DNA of 28,332 nt, taken from Flavobacterium psychrophilum. GTDB lineage: Bacteria; Bacteroidota; Bacteroidia; Flavobacteriales; Flavobacteriaceae. Positions within the stretch are counted from its first letter, which is position 1. Every line of letters begins with the position of its first letter. Below, piece by piece: positions 1 through 8,160 of the stretch. The notes beneath the pieces are model-generated. The model saw nothing but the letters and a program-made list of their open reading frames with translations. It had not been told where the DNA came from and did not search any database. The position numbers and the translations under genes are program-made. The stretch spans positions 1-28,332 of the forward strand of contig CAMCTL010000026.1 in the NCBI GenBank assembly GCA_945878515.1, read 5' to 3'.

Positions 1-258
1 ACTGTCTTTTGATTTTGTGTGATGGAAACATATTTCTTCTGACCAATCTTTAAATTCATTTTTGATGGGAACAACAATATCAGTATGAACTCCATTTGAT
101 AAAATGAATATTTCAATTGTTTTATCTTTCTGAGCAACATCCGCGTTAATCGATATTTTAGAAATTGAAAGCGCAGCAACTACATACAATACAAGAAAAC
201 TTATTAGCCCGAAAACTGCCCAACCTAAAGTTTTTAGGCTTCCCTTTACTGATTTCAT
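1..258 (-). CDS. DUF2459 (TIGR02117-like) membrane-anchored protein, N-terminal part only
   Basis: The first 86 codons of a minus-strand gene are present; the rest runs off the left edge. The start is the ATG at 258-256. Residues about 8-33 form one hydrophobic segment (WAVFGLISFLVLYVVAAL), which reads as a signal anchor or uncleaved signal peptide. It is followed by IEIFILSNGVHTDIVVPI, which I recognise as the opening motif of the DUF2459/TIGR02117 family (usual form: L-x-S-N-G-x-H-T-D). The biochemical function of this family is not established to my knowledge. The gene lies 54 bases downstream of the FMN reductase stop on the same strand, so the two could be co-transcribed. The reading frame is open across the whole visible part. 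The family call rests on the short motif only. Confidence 0.72.
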   Translation of the reverse strand, partial: MKSVKGSLKTLGWAVFGLISFLVLYVVAALSISKISINADVAQKDKTIEIFILSNGVHTDIVVPIKNEFKDWSEEICFHHTKSKDS

Positions 259-312
259 ATATCTATTTTTGGTTTCAAAAAAACAATCAATTTTCGAGCC
301 AAAAAAAATATT

Positions 313-834
313 TTAAAATCCCTTAATAATGTCGTTCAACTGCTTATCTAATTCTTCATTCGAAATTCTTCCTTTTTCAACATCAAAATTATCATTGAAA
401 CTTGGCAAAGAAAACGTTGCTTTAAGGATTGCGCCAAATCTTGGAAAAGCACTTTTGGCGATTTCCAGAACTGAAGCTCCTCCTCTACCGCCAGGCGAAG
501 TTGCCATCAGCAACATTGGTTTATCTTGAAATACTTTGCCACTAATTCTAGAACACCAGTCGTAAACATTTTTGAATGCCGCTGCATAATTTCCGTTGTG
601 TTCTGCAAGAGAAACCACCAAAATATCGGCAGTTGCAATTTTCTCCAAAAAGGCTTTCGCTAAAGGATGTTGACCGATTTCTTTCTCAATGTCCACGCTA
701 AATAATGGCATTTTAAAATCGTTTAAATCCATTACCTCAACCTCGACTTTTTCGAAAAGAGAAGCTGCATAAATGGCTAATTTTTTGTTGATGGACTGTT
801 GACTATTACTTCCGGCAAAGGCGATGATTTTCAT
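313..834 (-). CDS. NADPH-dependent FMN reductase family protein
   Basis: A 173-residue flavodoxin-fold protein. It starts MKIIAFAGSNSQQSINKKLA, where the GSNSxxSxNKKLA segment is the phosphate-binding loop for FMN in the NADPH-dependent FMN reductase family. EHNGNYAAAFKNVYDW near residues 75-92 matches the usual conserved segment (often PEYNGSxPxxLKNAxDW) that borders the isoalloxazine ring. I chose the ATG at 834 over an upstream in-frame ATG at 876 because the added residues (MYFYFYVKLIKVNI) are not family-like and the native fold starts right at the beta strand. Likely a cytosolic flavin, quinone or azo-type reductase; the substrate cannot be told from sequence. It sits 111 bases downstream of ychF, but a strong terminator lies between them, so it probably has its own promoter, which I could not find. 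Confidence 0.85.
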   Translation of the reverse strand: MKIIAFAGSNSQQSINKKLAIYAASLFEKVEVEVMDLNDFKMPLFSVDIEKEIGQHPLAKAFLEKIATADILVVSLAEHNGNYAAAFKNVYDWCSRISGKVFQDKPMLLMATSPGGRGGASVLEIAKSAFPRFGAILKATFSLPSFNDNFDVEKGRISNEELDKQLNDIIKGF

Positions 835-883
835 AATGTTTACTTTTATTAATTTGACGTAAAAATAGAAATACAAATTAAAT

Positions 884-912
884 AAAAAAACTGCCCAATT
901 GCTTGAACAGTT
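884..912 (-). terminator. Rho-independent terminator of ychF
   Basis: Read on the minus strand, 912-889 folds as a 10-pair stem including two G-U pairs (AACUGUUCAA with UUGGGCAGUU) closed by a GCAA tetraloop of GNRA type, followed by seven T residues (890-884). It lies 34 bases after the ychF stop codon and points in the ychF direction. Confidence 0.85.
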
Positions 913-945
913 CTGTCTATTTTCTTTATTTTTTTTATGTTCTAT

Positions 946-2040
946 TTACACATTAAACCTAAAGTGCATTACATCACCATCTTTCACAATATATTCTTTT
1001 CCTTCGACCTTGAATTTTCCGGCTTCTTTGCATTTGGCTTCCGATCCGTATTGCACATAATCCTCATAGCCAATTACTTCGGCACGGATGAATCCTTTTT
1101 CAAAATCGGTGTGAATCACTCCTGCTGCTTGTGGCGCAGTAGCTCCAATATTGATAGTCCAAGCACGAACTTCTTTGACACCGGCCGTAAAATAAGTTTG
1201 TTGCTTCAATAATTTATAAGCAGCACGAATCAAAACCGAAGCTCCTGGCTCAGTCAATCCCATATCTTCGAGAAAAACTTGGCGTTCTTCATAACTTTCC
1301 AATTCGGTAATATCGGCCTCAGCTCCTACCGAAAGGATGATTACTTCGGCATCTTCGTCTTTTACCAATTCGCGAACTTGGTCTACGTACTTGTTTCCGT
1401 TTACGGCTGAGTTTTCATCTACATTACACACGTACAAAACGGGTTTTGCGGTGATTAATTGAAAACCTTCCATCAAAACTTCTTCGTCGTTATTTTGAGG
1501 TTTTAGGGTTCTTGCAGATTTTGCTTGCAATAATGTTTCCCTAATTCGATCCAAAAGAGCCTTTTCAACTTGAGCTTCTTTATTTCCAGTTTTGGCAGCA
1601 CGATTTACTTTTTCGAGACGTTTTTCAACGTTTTCCAAATCTTTCAACTGTAATTCGATATCGATGGTTTCTTTATCGCGAATAGGATTTACATTTCCGT
1701 CAACGTGTACAATATTATCATTGTCAAAACAACGCAAAACGTGAATAATTGCATTGCATTCTCTGATATTTCCCAGAAATTGATTACCTAAACCCTCGCC
1801 TTTGCTAGCTCCTTTTACCAAACCTGCAATATCAACAATATCAACAGTTGCCATTTGAACTCTTTCTGGTTTTACTAATTCTTCTAATTTTTCAATCCTA
1901 GGATCTGGTACATTTACTACACCAATATTAGGTTCGATTGTACAAAACGGAAAATTGGCACTTTGCGCTTTGGCATTAGATAAACAATTGAACAATGTTG
2001 ATTTTCCAACATTTGGTAATCCTACAATTCCTGCTTTCAT
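946..2040 (-). CDS. ychF: Redox-regulated ATPase YchF (OBG/OLA1 family)
   Basis: 364 residues, the usual length for YchF. The G1 loop GLPNVGKSTLFN is at residues 7-18, the G3 region DIVDIAGLVKGAS near 68-80, and the G4 position reads CNVDE rather than NKxD. That change explains why this GTPase-fold family prefers ATP. The insert with a coiled coil is central, and the last roughly 85 residues form the TGS domain, ending in VKDGDVMHFRFNV as in known YchF proteins. YchF is a near-universal cytosolic ribosome-associated ATPase linked to stress and translation control. The start ATG is at 2040, with a good promoter 27-54 bases upstream and a terminator after the stop, so it appears to be a single-gene transcript. 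Confidence 0.97.
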   Translation of the reverse strand: MKAGIVGLPNVGKSTLFNCLSNAKAQSANFPFCTIEPNIGVVNVPDPRIEKLEELVKPERVQMATVDIVDIAGLVKGASKGEGLGNQFLGNIRECNAIIHVLRCFDNDNIVHVDGNVNPIRDKETIDIELQLKDLENVEKRLEKVNRAAKTGNKEAQVEKALLDRIRETLLQAKSARTLKPQNNDEEVLMEGFQLITAKPVLYVCNVDENSAVNGNKYVDQVRELVKDEDAEVIILSVGAEADITELESYEERQVFLEDMGLTEPGASVLIRAAYKLLKQQTYFTAGVKEVRAWTINIGATAPQAAGVIHTDFEKGFIRAEVIGYEDYVQYGSEAKCKEAGKFKVEGKEYIVKDGDVMHFRFNV

Positions 2041-2066
2041 TTTATGGTAATTTATTTAAAAGTGTG

Positions 2067-2094
2067 CAAATATAACATTTAATATAGGTTTCAA
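2067..2094 (-). promoter_or_regulatory. Bacteroidota-type promoter of ychF
   Basis: On the minus strand TTG (2094-2092) is followed after 17 bases by TATATTTG (2074-2067), a match to the Bacteroidota consensus TTG-N17-23-TANNTTTG. Transcription should begin about 7 bases further on, giving a 5' untranslated region of roughly 20 bases before the ATG at 2040. Confidence 0.7.
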
Positions 2095-2256
2095 GTGTAG
2101 CCACATATTGTTTTTTATTAGGAGCTTGCTCTTCATTTATCATAACTTGTGTCAATTGTGAATGTATAAATTCAATTTTATTACCAAAAGGTTCTACTTG
2201 GTTTTGTGTTAAAATCGTATATTTATAAAATTGAATGCAATTTAGAAACAATTATT

Positions 2257-2446
2257 ACTTTGTGGTCAAAAGATAATTTTTAAAAAAATGACCACTGCCT
2301 TGTGCCTAAAAAAATATTAGGCACAATTTTGTGCCTAAAAAATAATTTAAAAAAAAAATGTCACAGCTTTGTGGCAAAAAAATATTTTTAAAAAAAATGC
2401 CACAACTTTGTGGTCAAAAAATAATTTTTAAAAAAATGACCACAAC
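2257..2446. repeat. Array of about five A/T-looped inverted repeats with covarying stems
   Basis: Left arms lie at 2262, 2302, 2331, 2371 and 2410, so the period is about 40 bases with one short 29-base unit. Arm pairs: GTGGTCA 2262-2268 with TGACCAC 2289-2295; TTGTGCCTAA 2300-2309 with TTAGGCACAA 2317-2326; GTGCCTA 2331-2337 with an imperfect TGTCAC 2359-2364; GTGGCA 2371-2376 with TGCCAC 2398-2403; GTGGTCA 2410-2416 with TGACCAC 2437-2443. In four of five units the stem bases differ between units but pairing is kept. The spacers are A-runs around TAATTT. Adjacent units can pair alternatively, for example TAGGCACAA with TTGTGCCTA around two T bases (2318-2337). It lies between the ychF promoter and the TonB-dependent receptor. 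Function unknown. Confidence 0.9.
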
Positions 2447-2467
2447 TTTGAAATCAAGCTTTAATAT

Positions 2468-2544
2468 TTAGGGAAACCTAACGGCTATCCGAAGAAAACC
2501 CGTTAGAAACATTGAAGATAATCAATCGTTATTGTTTCAATATT
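2468..2544 (+). other. Cluster of three hairpins in the receptor's upstream region
   Basis: TTAGG-GAAA-CCTAA (2468-2481) is a five-pair stem capped by a GNRA tetraloop. Overlapping it, CTAACGG (2478-2484) pairs with CCGTTAG (2500-2506) around a 15-base loop, so these two folds exclude each other in part. Next, 2506-2521 and 2529-2544 form an imperfect inverted repeat. The mutually exclusive first two hairpins resemble a switching leader RNA, but I do not recognise a known riboswitch class. No terminator or start-site sequestering is visible, and the distance to the receptor ATG is 145 bases. Confidence 0.4.
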
Positions 2545-2689
2545 CTACCAATTTCATAACATAAAACCAGATATTGATGCAACTTTATCAGCATTATGGC
2601 AAATTATTAGATTTTTTTTTAAATGTTTTGTTAAAAAAATTTATATTGCACCAATTATTAAAGTACTATAACAACCAAAACAAATTATT

Positions 2690-5188
2690 ATGAAAAAAAT
2701 TACAGTATTGATGTTCATCCTGAATGTCTCGATTGCATTTTCACAACAAGTGACGCCATCGTCAACCAAAAATGAAAAGATACAAAAAGAAGGAGAAGAA
2801 TTACAAGAAGTTCAAATTGTAGGCTCAAGAAATGTAAAAAGAACCGTTGTCAATTCAGCAGTTCCTATTGATATTATAGATGTAAAAACTGTAACAACAC
2901 AAAGTGGACGATTAGAAATTAATGAACTACTTCAATATGTTGCGCCTTCGTTTAATGCAAACAAACAATCAGGTTCCGATGGGGCTGACCACGTGGATCC
3001 TGCATCATTACGCGGTTTAGGACCTGACCAAACCCTAGTTTTGATCAACGGGAAACGAAGACATCAGTCCTCGCTTATCAATCTTTTTGGGACACGAGGT
3101 CGTGGAAATACAGGGACAGATTTGAATGCCATTCCAGCTTCTTCTATCAAAAGAATTGAAATTTTGAGAGATGGTGCCGCAGCGCAATATGGTTCAGATG
3201 CCATAGCTGGTGTGATTAATATCGTGCTTAATGACAATATTAATGAACTAACAGGAGCTGTTTCTTTCGGTGCTTTTAATACAGACGCAAAAGGAGATTT
3301 TCCTGCTGGAACAGCCAACACAAAAGATTTTAGATTAGATCAAAATGGAAATGGAAACAGTTTTGGTAAAAACAGACAATTTGATGGTGCTTCGACAAAA
3401 ATCACTGCAAACTATGGAATTGGATTAGGAAAAAAAGGAGGATTTGCAAACTTTACGGGTGAATTTTTAAATAAAGAAAAAACATTAAGACCTGGATTTG
3501 ATTTTAGAAAAGGATTTGGAGAAGCCAGTATAACAGGAATTAATTTTATGGGTAATTTATCCCTTCCTGTTACCGATAAGATTGACTTTTACGCATTTGG
3601 AGGTAGGAATTACAGAGATACTGATGCTTATGCTTTTACTCGAAATGATGGAGAAAGAGTAGTTGAATCTATATATCCAGGAGGTTTTACACCAAGAATA
3701 ACCTCAATAATTCTTGACAATTCTATCGTGGCAGGATTTAAAACTAAAACTGCTGGAGGATGGAAAATTGATTTAAGCAATACCTATGGTAAAAATAAAT
3801 TTGACTACACCATCAAAGGAACTTTAAATGCTTCTTTACAAAGTGCTTCCCCAACAGAATTTGATGCTGGTGGACACAGTTTAAGTCAAAATACATTAAA
3901 TTTAGATTTTTCAAAAAACTATGATTCAATACTCGAAGGAATGAATCTTGCTTTCGGAGCTGAATATAGAACAGAGAACTTCGAAATTTTTGCAGGTGAA
4001 ATTGGTTCTTATGCAACCTATGATACTGCTGGAAATCCAATTACAAACCCAGCAACTCAATCAGCGCCAATAGACCCAATTTCTGGCGAACCAAGACCAG
4101 GTGGATCTCAAGGTTTCCCAGGTTACAGTCCAAAAAACGTTGTTGATGAATCTCGCTCCAATTTTTCTGCCTACCTTGATGCTGAATTTGATATTACTGA
4201 AAAATTCCTTGTAAGTGCAGCTGCTCGTTTTGAAAAATACAGTGATTTTGGAAGTACTTTGAATGGCAAAATTTCATCGAGATTCAAAATTTCTGAGGTG
4301 GTTAATTTGAGAGGTTCTGTAAGCACTGGTTTCAGAGCACCATCGTTAGCACAAATTTATTACAATACAAGTTTTACCAATTTTAGTAGTGCAGGAGCAA
4401 CAGAAGTTCTACTTTCTGCAAATGGTAGTCCTGTCACAAAAGCATTTGGAATAGAATCATTAAATGAAGAGAAAGCGTTGAATGCGTCCTTAGGTTTTAC
4501 AGTTACCGAAGGAAATTTTACCGCTACAATTGACGGTTATATGATTAATGTAAAAGACAGAATTGTATTGACAGGCTATTTTGATGCAACATCTTTAGCA
4601 TTAAATGTTGATGCTGCCCAGTTTTTTGTCAACGGAGCTGATACAAAAACGAAAGGTATTGACGTCGTTTTAGCATGGAAAAAGAAATTTGGACAAAACT
4701 CTTTCGGTGCAACCTTGACAGGAAATATTAATGATATGGAAATTGCTGATGTTAAAAATGGAAGTCTTGATGAACAAACATTCTTTGGTGAACGTGACAA
4801 AGCATTTCTTTTAGCATCAGCTCCTCAGAGCAAGTTTGGTTTAAATCTAACTTATGATAGAAAATGGTTCAATACCGGATTATCTTTTACTCGTTTTAGC
4901 GAAGTAAAACTATTGGATTATCAAATGTATGAGGATGTGGCAGATTACGCTAGTTTTGCTGACCAAATTGCATCAGCAACTGATACTTACAGTGCAAAAA
5001 TGGTTACTGATTTGACTTTAGGATTTAAACTTTCAAAATCTCTTAAACTAAGCGTTGGTGGGAATAACATCTTTAATATTTATCCCGACCAACAAGACGA
5101 CTGGGTTGAAGCTGGTGGATATTGGGATGCTGTTCAAATGGGTTTTAGTGGAGCTTATTACTATGCCAGACTTGGATTTAATTTCTAA
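2690..5188 (+). CDS. TonB-dependent outer-membrane receptor
   Basis: 832 residues. A Sec signal peptide (MKKITVLMFILNVSIAFSQ) is followed by a short linker and a TonB-box-like stretch EELQEVQIVGSRN near residues 37-49. The plug domain is at about 50-165, with the typical SLRGLGPDQTLVLINGKRR and RIEILRDGAAAQYGSDAIAGVINIVL. The beta barrel fills the rest, including FRAPSLAQIYY and an aromatic C-terminus (YYYARLGFNF) typical of outer-membrane barrels. It imports a ligand across the outer membrane using TonB-ExbBD energy. There is no CarboxypepD-like N-terminal domain and no SusD partner next to it, so it is not a standard SusCD glycan importer; the ligand (iron chelate, vitamin or other) cannot be told. 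Its long upstream region holds the hairpin array and leader hairpins. A terminator follows. Confidence 0.94.
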   Translation: MKKITVLMFILNVSIAFSQQVTPSSTKNEKIQKEGEELQEVQIVGSRNVKRTVVNSAVPIDIIDVKTVTTQSGRLEINELLQYVAPSFNANKQSGSDGADHVDPASLRGLGPDQTLVLINGKRRHQSSLINLFGTRGRGNTGTDLNAIPASSIKRIEILRDGAAAQYGSDAIAGVINIVLNDNINELTGAVSFGAFNTDAKGDFPAGTANTKDFRLDQNGNGNSFGKNRQFDGASTKITANYGIGLGKKGGFANFTGEFLNKEKTLRPGFDFRKGFGEASITGINFMGNLSLPVTDKIDFYAFGGRNYRDTDAYAFTRNDGERVVESIYPGGFTPRITSIILDNSIVAGFKTKTAGGWKIDLSNTYGKNKFDYTIKGTLNASLQSASPTEFDAGGHSLSQNTLNLDFSKNYDSILEGMNLAFGAEYRTENFEIFAGEIGSYATYDTAGNPITNPATQSAPIDPISGEPRPGGSQGFPGYSPKNVVDESRSNFSAYLDAEFDITEKFLVSAAARFEKYSDFGSTLNGKISSRFKISEVVNLRGSVSTGFRAPSLAQIYYNTSFTNFSSAGATEVLLSANGSPVTKAFGIESLNEEKALNASLGFTVTEGNFTATIDGYMINVKDRIVLTGYFDATSLALNVDAAQFFVNGADTKTKGIDVVLAWKKKFGQNSFGATLTGNINDMEIADVKNGSLDEQTFFGERDKAFLLASAPQSKFGLNLTYDRKWFNTGLSFTRFSEVKLLDYQMYEDVADYASFADQIASATDTYSAKMVTDLTLGFKLSKSLKLSVGGNNIFNIYPDQQDDWVEAGGYWDAVQMGFSGAYYYARLGFNF

Positions 5189-5200
5189 TTTAAAAATAAA

Positions 5201-5233
5201 AAGTAGTTGTCAAAAGGCAACTACTTTTTTTTT
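5201..5233. terminator. Bidirectional terminator between convergent genes
   Basis: AAGTAGTTG (5201-5209) pairs with CAACTACTT (5218-5226) around TCAAAAGG. A T-run follows on the plus strand (to 5233). On the minus strand the upstream A-rich stretch also gives T residues. It serves the TonB receptor (stop 5188) and probably also the minus-strand gene ending at 5242. Confidence 0.88.
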
Positions 5234-5241
5234 AATAAATA

Positions 5242-6411
5242 TTAATCGAACTTATATTCAAATTTATTAACTATTTCTTGTTCTTCCGCAGTAGTAGTTA
5301 ATCCAGAAATATCCCAATAGGGACTTAAAACAAAATTTTTCTTATTGTATAGCGTTTGATTTTTAAAGACATTGCTATCATTATACGTAAAAGTTTTATC
5401 ATTAAAATTAGTGGTTACAAAATAATTTCTTACCTCTATTTCAGAAACTTTATCTTTTTCTATGTGTTCATATCCAATTTCTTCCTTCGAACCTACTAAA
5501 TAATAATGTGAATTGTCTAACCGATAGATGTTTTTATACAAAGATTTATAAATATTCTTTGAACCAATTGATGTTTTTTGTTTCGTATTGCTTGTCGAAA
5601 GTGGTGATAAAGATGAACTAACTTCAATTATTATTTTTTTCTTGTAATCATAAATAATCTTATAACTATCTCTTAGATCATCTCCATTTTCTAAAGGTGA
5701 AACCAACATTACGTTAAAATCTCCATTAGCAGAATATCCTTTTACGATAAAATCGTACTTTTTTTTTGAGTTTGATTCTAATATTGGAGCTAAATATTTA
5801 AAATTATAGTAATTTTCCATAATGTTGTTAAGATTATACCCTAAAACATTAGGACTTACAGGATCACTTACGACTCCATAAGATCTGTTTTGCTCCACTA
5901 AAATTATGTTTTTAAAACTCTTGTTTTTTATAAACAATTGAAAATTTAATAAACCATCATTATAATTAGTATAATTCCCATCCATTTTAAAAAATTCTCT
6001 CGTATATACTTTCAAACACGCAGGAACTGTCAATTTTTTGATGGAATTTTTAACTAATAATTTGAGTATTACTTGAGGATGCTGTTTGGTTAGAATTATT
6101 TCATCGAGATTACTAACATTACTATTTAAAAATATTACATTATCTGATTTAGTTAAAGTTGAAGAACGAACATTTACATTAGAATATGCAGGGTGAGTTA
6201 TGCGAATAACGGTTGGGCCTTTCAATACAAATCTAACTTTACCCTCTAAATTACTGAGTAAAATTTGTTTTGTTTTTGAAATAAGTACCGTAGCGTCCTC
6301 AATAGGAAGATTGGATTGGGCATCTATGAGCGTAATAATTTTTTCGCTACTTTGAGAAAAAGCATTTAGTGCAGCAAAAAATAGAAATAGCGAAAGTAAA
6401 TTAATCTTCAT
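5242..6411 (-). CDS. Secreted protein with carboxypeptidase-regulatory-like domain, otherwise unknown
   Basis: 389 residues from the chosen start. A signal peptide (MKINLLSLFLFFAALNAFSQ) is followed by a domain at about 22-105 of the CarboxypepD-regulatory-like type: ITLIDAQSNLPIEDATVLI, a GKVRF strand, then IRITHPAYSNVNV and a stretch ending LDEIIL. That domain is common at the N-terminus of Bacteroidota envelope proteins. The remaining roughly 280 residues have no domain I recognise; they are rich in Asn, Lys and Tyr and look like a beta-rich periplasmic or surface domain. There is no TonB barrel and no sorting tail. I chose the ATG at 6411 rather than 6429 because it begins a standard signal peptide and because a TAAGTTTG promoter element (6434-6427) overlaps the upstream ATG. 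Confidence 0.75.
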   Translation of the reverse strand: MKINLLSLFLFFAALNAFSQSSEKIITLIDAQSNLPIEDATVLISKTKQILLSNLEGKVRFVLKGPTVIRITHPAYSNVNVRSSTLTKSDNVIFLNSNVSNLDEIILTKQHPQVILKLLVKNSIKKLTVPACLKVYTREFFKMDGNYTNYNDGLLNFQLFIKNKSFKNIILVEQNRSYGVVSDPVSPNVLGYNLNNIMENYYNFKYLAPILESNSKKKYDFIVKGYSANGDFNVMLVSPLENGDDLRDSYKIIYDYKKKIIIEVSSSLSPLSTSNTKQKTSIGSKNIYKSLYKNIYRLDNSHYYLVGSKEEIGYEHIEKDKVSEIEVRNYFVTTNFNDKTFTYNDSNVFKNQTLYNKKNFVLSPYWDISGLTTTAEEQEIVNKFEYKFD

Positions 6412-6426
6412 CAAATTAAATTTTAA

Positions 6427-6434
6427 CAAACTTA
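6427..6434 (-). promoter_or_regulatory. -7 promoter element for the secreted protein gene
   Basis: TAAGTTTG on the minus strand fits TANNTTTG and sits 15 bases upstream of the ATG at 6411. No clear TTG is seen at the -33 distance, so this is a partial match. Confidence 0.4.
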
Positions 6435-6618
6435 ATAAAAAATAAATTCACTTTAACATAATCAGAAATTTACAGAGGTAATTAAAAGATTTACAAAACA
6501 TTAAACCTTATTGAATATGAAAAAAATTTTAGAAAACATTTAATATAATCCAATCTATTAGTTTTGAAATAATGGAAAGTTGTAAATTTTTGCCGTTATA
6601 CACTAAAACTGCATAATT

Positions 6619-6969
6619 TTATTCGTCATGCAAAAACGCTTGTCTCGCTAACAAAGTTTCTTCACTTTCAACGTGATTATCATCAGGAATACAACAATCT
6701 ACAGGGCAAACAGCGGCGCATTGCGGTTCATCATGAAAACCTTTACACTCAGTACATTTACCTGGAACAATATAATAGACATCATCGGAAATTGGTGTTT
6801 GAGCAGCATCAGCATCTACCTCCTCGCCTGAAGGCAAAACAACTTTTCCTTTAATTTTAGTCCCATCTTTATATCGCCAATCATCTGCTCCTTCGTAAAT
6901 TGCAGTATTAGGACATTCTGGTTCGCAAGCACCACAGTTGATGCACTCGTCGGTTATTATAATTGCCAT
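6619..6969 (-). CDS. 4Fe-4S dicluster ferredoxin
   Basis: 116 residues. The first cluster motif is [12 protein letters not shown] (residues about 9-20) and the second [22 protein letters not shown] (about 71-92). The larger gap between the first two and last two cysteines of the second motif is typical of bacterial 7- to 8-iron ferredoxins. The acidic loop between them and the acidic C-terminus suit a soluble cytosolic electron carrier. It is transcribed divergently from the acyl-CoA reductase gene, with promoter -7 elements three bases apart. Its redox partner is not evident from sequence. No Shine-Dalgarno is present, as usual in this phylum. Confidence 0.95.
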   Translation of the reverse strand: MAIIITDECINCGACEPECPNTAIYEGADDWRYKDGTKIKGKVVLPSGEEVDADAAQTPISDDVYYIVPGKCTECKGFHDEPQCAAVCPVDCCIPDDNHVESEETLLARQAFLHDE

Positions 6970-7030
6970 TTTTATTAAGTTGGTTGTTACAAGCTAGAAG
7001 TTGGAAGCTAAACTTAAATCGTTTTTACTT

Positions 7031-7060
7031 TTGACTTATACCTATTTAAATCTATTTTTG
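7031..7060 (+). promoter_or_regulatory. Promoter of the acyl-CoA reductase gene
   Basis: TTG (7031-7033), 19-base spacer, TATTTTTG (7053-7060): a full match to the Bacteroidota promoter consensus, 41 bases before the ATG at 7102. Confidence 0.65.
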
Positions 7061-7062
7061 TG

Positions 7063-7093
7063 CAAAATTACAATCTAAACTAATCATATACAA
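7063..7093 (-). promoter_or_regulatory. Promoter of the ferredoxin gene
   Basis: On the minus strand TTG (7093-7091), 20-base spacer, TAATTTTG (7070-7063). It runs towards the ferredoxin ATG at 6969, giving a leader of nearly 90 bases. The -7 element lies two bases from that of the opposite promoter, so the two polymerases would compete. Confidence 0.55.
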
Positions 7094-7101
7094 ATTTAGT
7101 T

Positions 7102-8160
7102 ATGTTCGATGACGACAAAAAAAAGGGATTTATTGAATTAGGAAAATTTTTAAGTCAGTTTTCCAAAGAAGAAAATAGCAAAAACCCTGACATTTTGCTT
7201 AACGATTTGTTTTTTGAAGATTTTCAAGATTTAATTATACTTTCGCAATCACATAACGGTTGGTACACTCCGGAAAATGTTTATTTTTCTATTCAATCTT
7301 GGGCAACGGCACTGACCCAAGAAAATTTAGACCAATGGCTTTCACTGTACTCCTTCGATAAAGTAACTCCAAAAAATGTTGGGATCATTTTGGCAGGAAA
7401 CATTCCTTTAGTCGGCTTTCACGATTTTATTTCCGTTTTAATTTCTGGAAATAAGGTTTTGGTAAAAACATCTTCTAATGACCAATTTTTATTGCCTTTT
7501 TTAGCCAAATATCTGATTGCCATTGAACCCACATTTGCCGATAAAATCACTTTCGTTGATGGAAAATTAGAAAATTTTGATGCTGTTATAGCAACAGGTA
7601 GTAATAATACGGCTCGTTATTTTGAATACTATTTTAAAGACAAACCGAGTATTATTCGAAAAAATAGAAATTCAGTAGCTGTTTTAAATGGACAAGAAAC
7701 AAAAGAACAATTGATTGCTTTAGGCGAAGATATTTTCAGGTATTTTGGTTTTGGTTGTCGCAATGTTTCCAAACTTTTTGTTCCGAAGGGCTATTCATTC
7801 AACGCTTTTTTTGAAGCTATTTTCGAATATCAAGACATTATCCATTATGAAAAATATGCTAACAATTATGATTACAATAAAGCAGTTTTCTTGATGAGCA
7901 ATTTCAAATTATTGGACAATGGATTTTTGACTATTAAAGAAGATTTAAGTTATGCTTCTCCGATTTCGAGTGTTTTTTATGAATATTATGATGCGTTAGC
8001 CGATTTGCAAATTCGTTTAAAATCTGAAAATGATCAGATCCAATGTATTGTTAGCAATAATCTTGTGGAAAACAGTATCAAATTTGGACAAACTCAAAAG
8101 CCAAATTTATGGGATTATGCAGATAATGTTGACACAATCTTGTTTCTAAATGCACTTTAA
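7102..8160 (+). CDS. LuxC-like acyl-CoA reductase
   Basis: 352 residues of the acyl-CoA reductase (LuxC) family within the aldehyde-dehydrogenase superfamily. VGIILAGNIPLVGFHDFISVLISGN (93-117) is the characteristic segment, followed by VLVKTSSNDQFLLP. ATGSNNTARYFEYYF (164-178) lies in the cofactor region. Cys219 in FGFGCRN is the expected catalytic nucleophile. The family reduces acyl-CoA or acyl groups to aldehydes in luminous bacteria, but there is no luciferase here. The copy found near serC and ferredoxin in flavobacteria has, to my knowledge, no proven substrate. It has its own promoter, and its stop codon directly abuts the stop of the repaired Uma2 frame on the other strand. Confidence 0.88.
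   Translation: MFDDDKKKGFIELGKFLSQFSKEENSKNPDILLNDLFFEDFQDLIILSQSHNGWYTPENVYFSIQSWATALTQENLDQWLSLYSFDKVTPKNVGIILAGNIPLVGFHDFISVLISGNKVLVKTSSNDQFLLPFLAKYLIAIEPTFADKITFVDGKLENFDAVIATGSNNTARYFEYYFKDKPSIIRKNRNSVAVLNGQETKEQLIALGEDIFRYFGFGCRNVSKLFVPKGYSFNAFFEAIFEYQDIIHYEKYANNYDYNKAVFLMSNFKLLDNGFLTIKEDLSYASPISSVFYEYYDALADLQIRLKSENDQIQCIVSNNLVENSIKFGQTQKPNLWDYADNVDTILFLNAL

Noticed and set aside
2042..2251. 69-codon minus-strand frame just upstream of ychF
   Set aside because: It contains the ychF promoter (2067-2094), has no family resemblance, and lies in AT-rich DNA.
2257..2446. CRISPR array
   Set aside because: The repeat period is about 40 bases, but the 'spacers' are near-identical A/T runs and the variable part is the stem. 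No cas genes are present.
2468..2544. Known riboswitch (cobalamin, TPP, SAM)
   Set aside because: None of the conserved core motifs of these classes that I know appears; only hairpins are seen.
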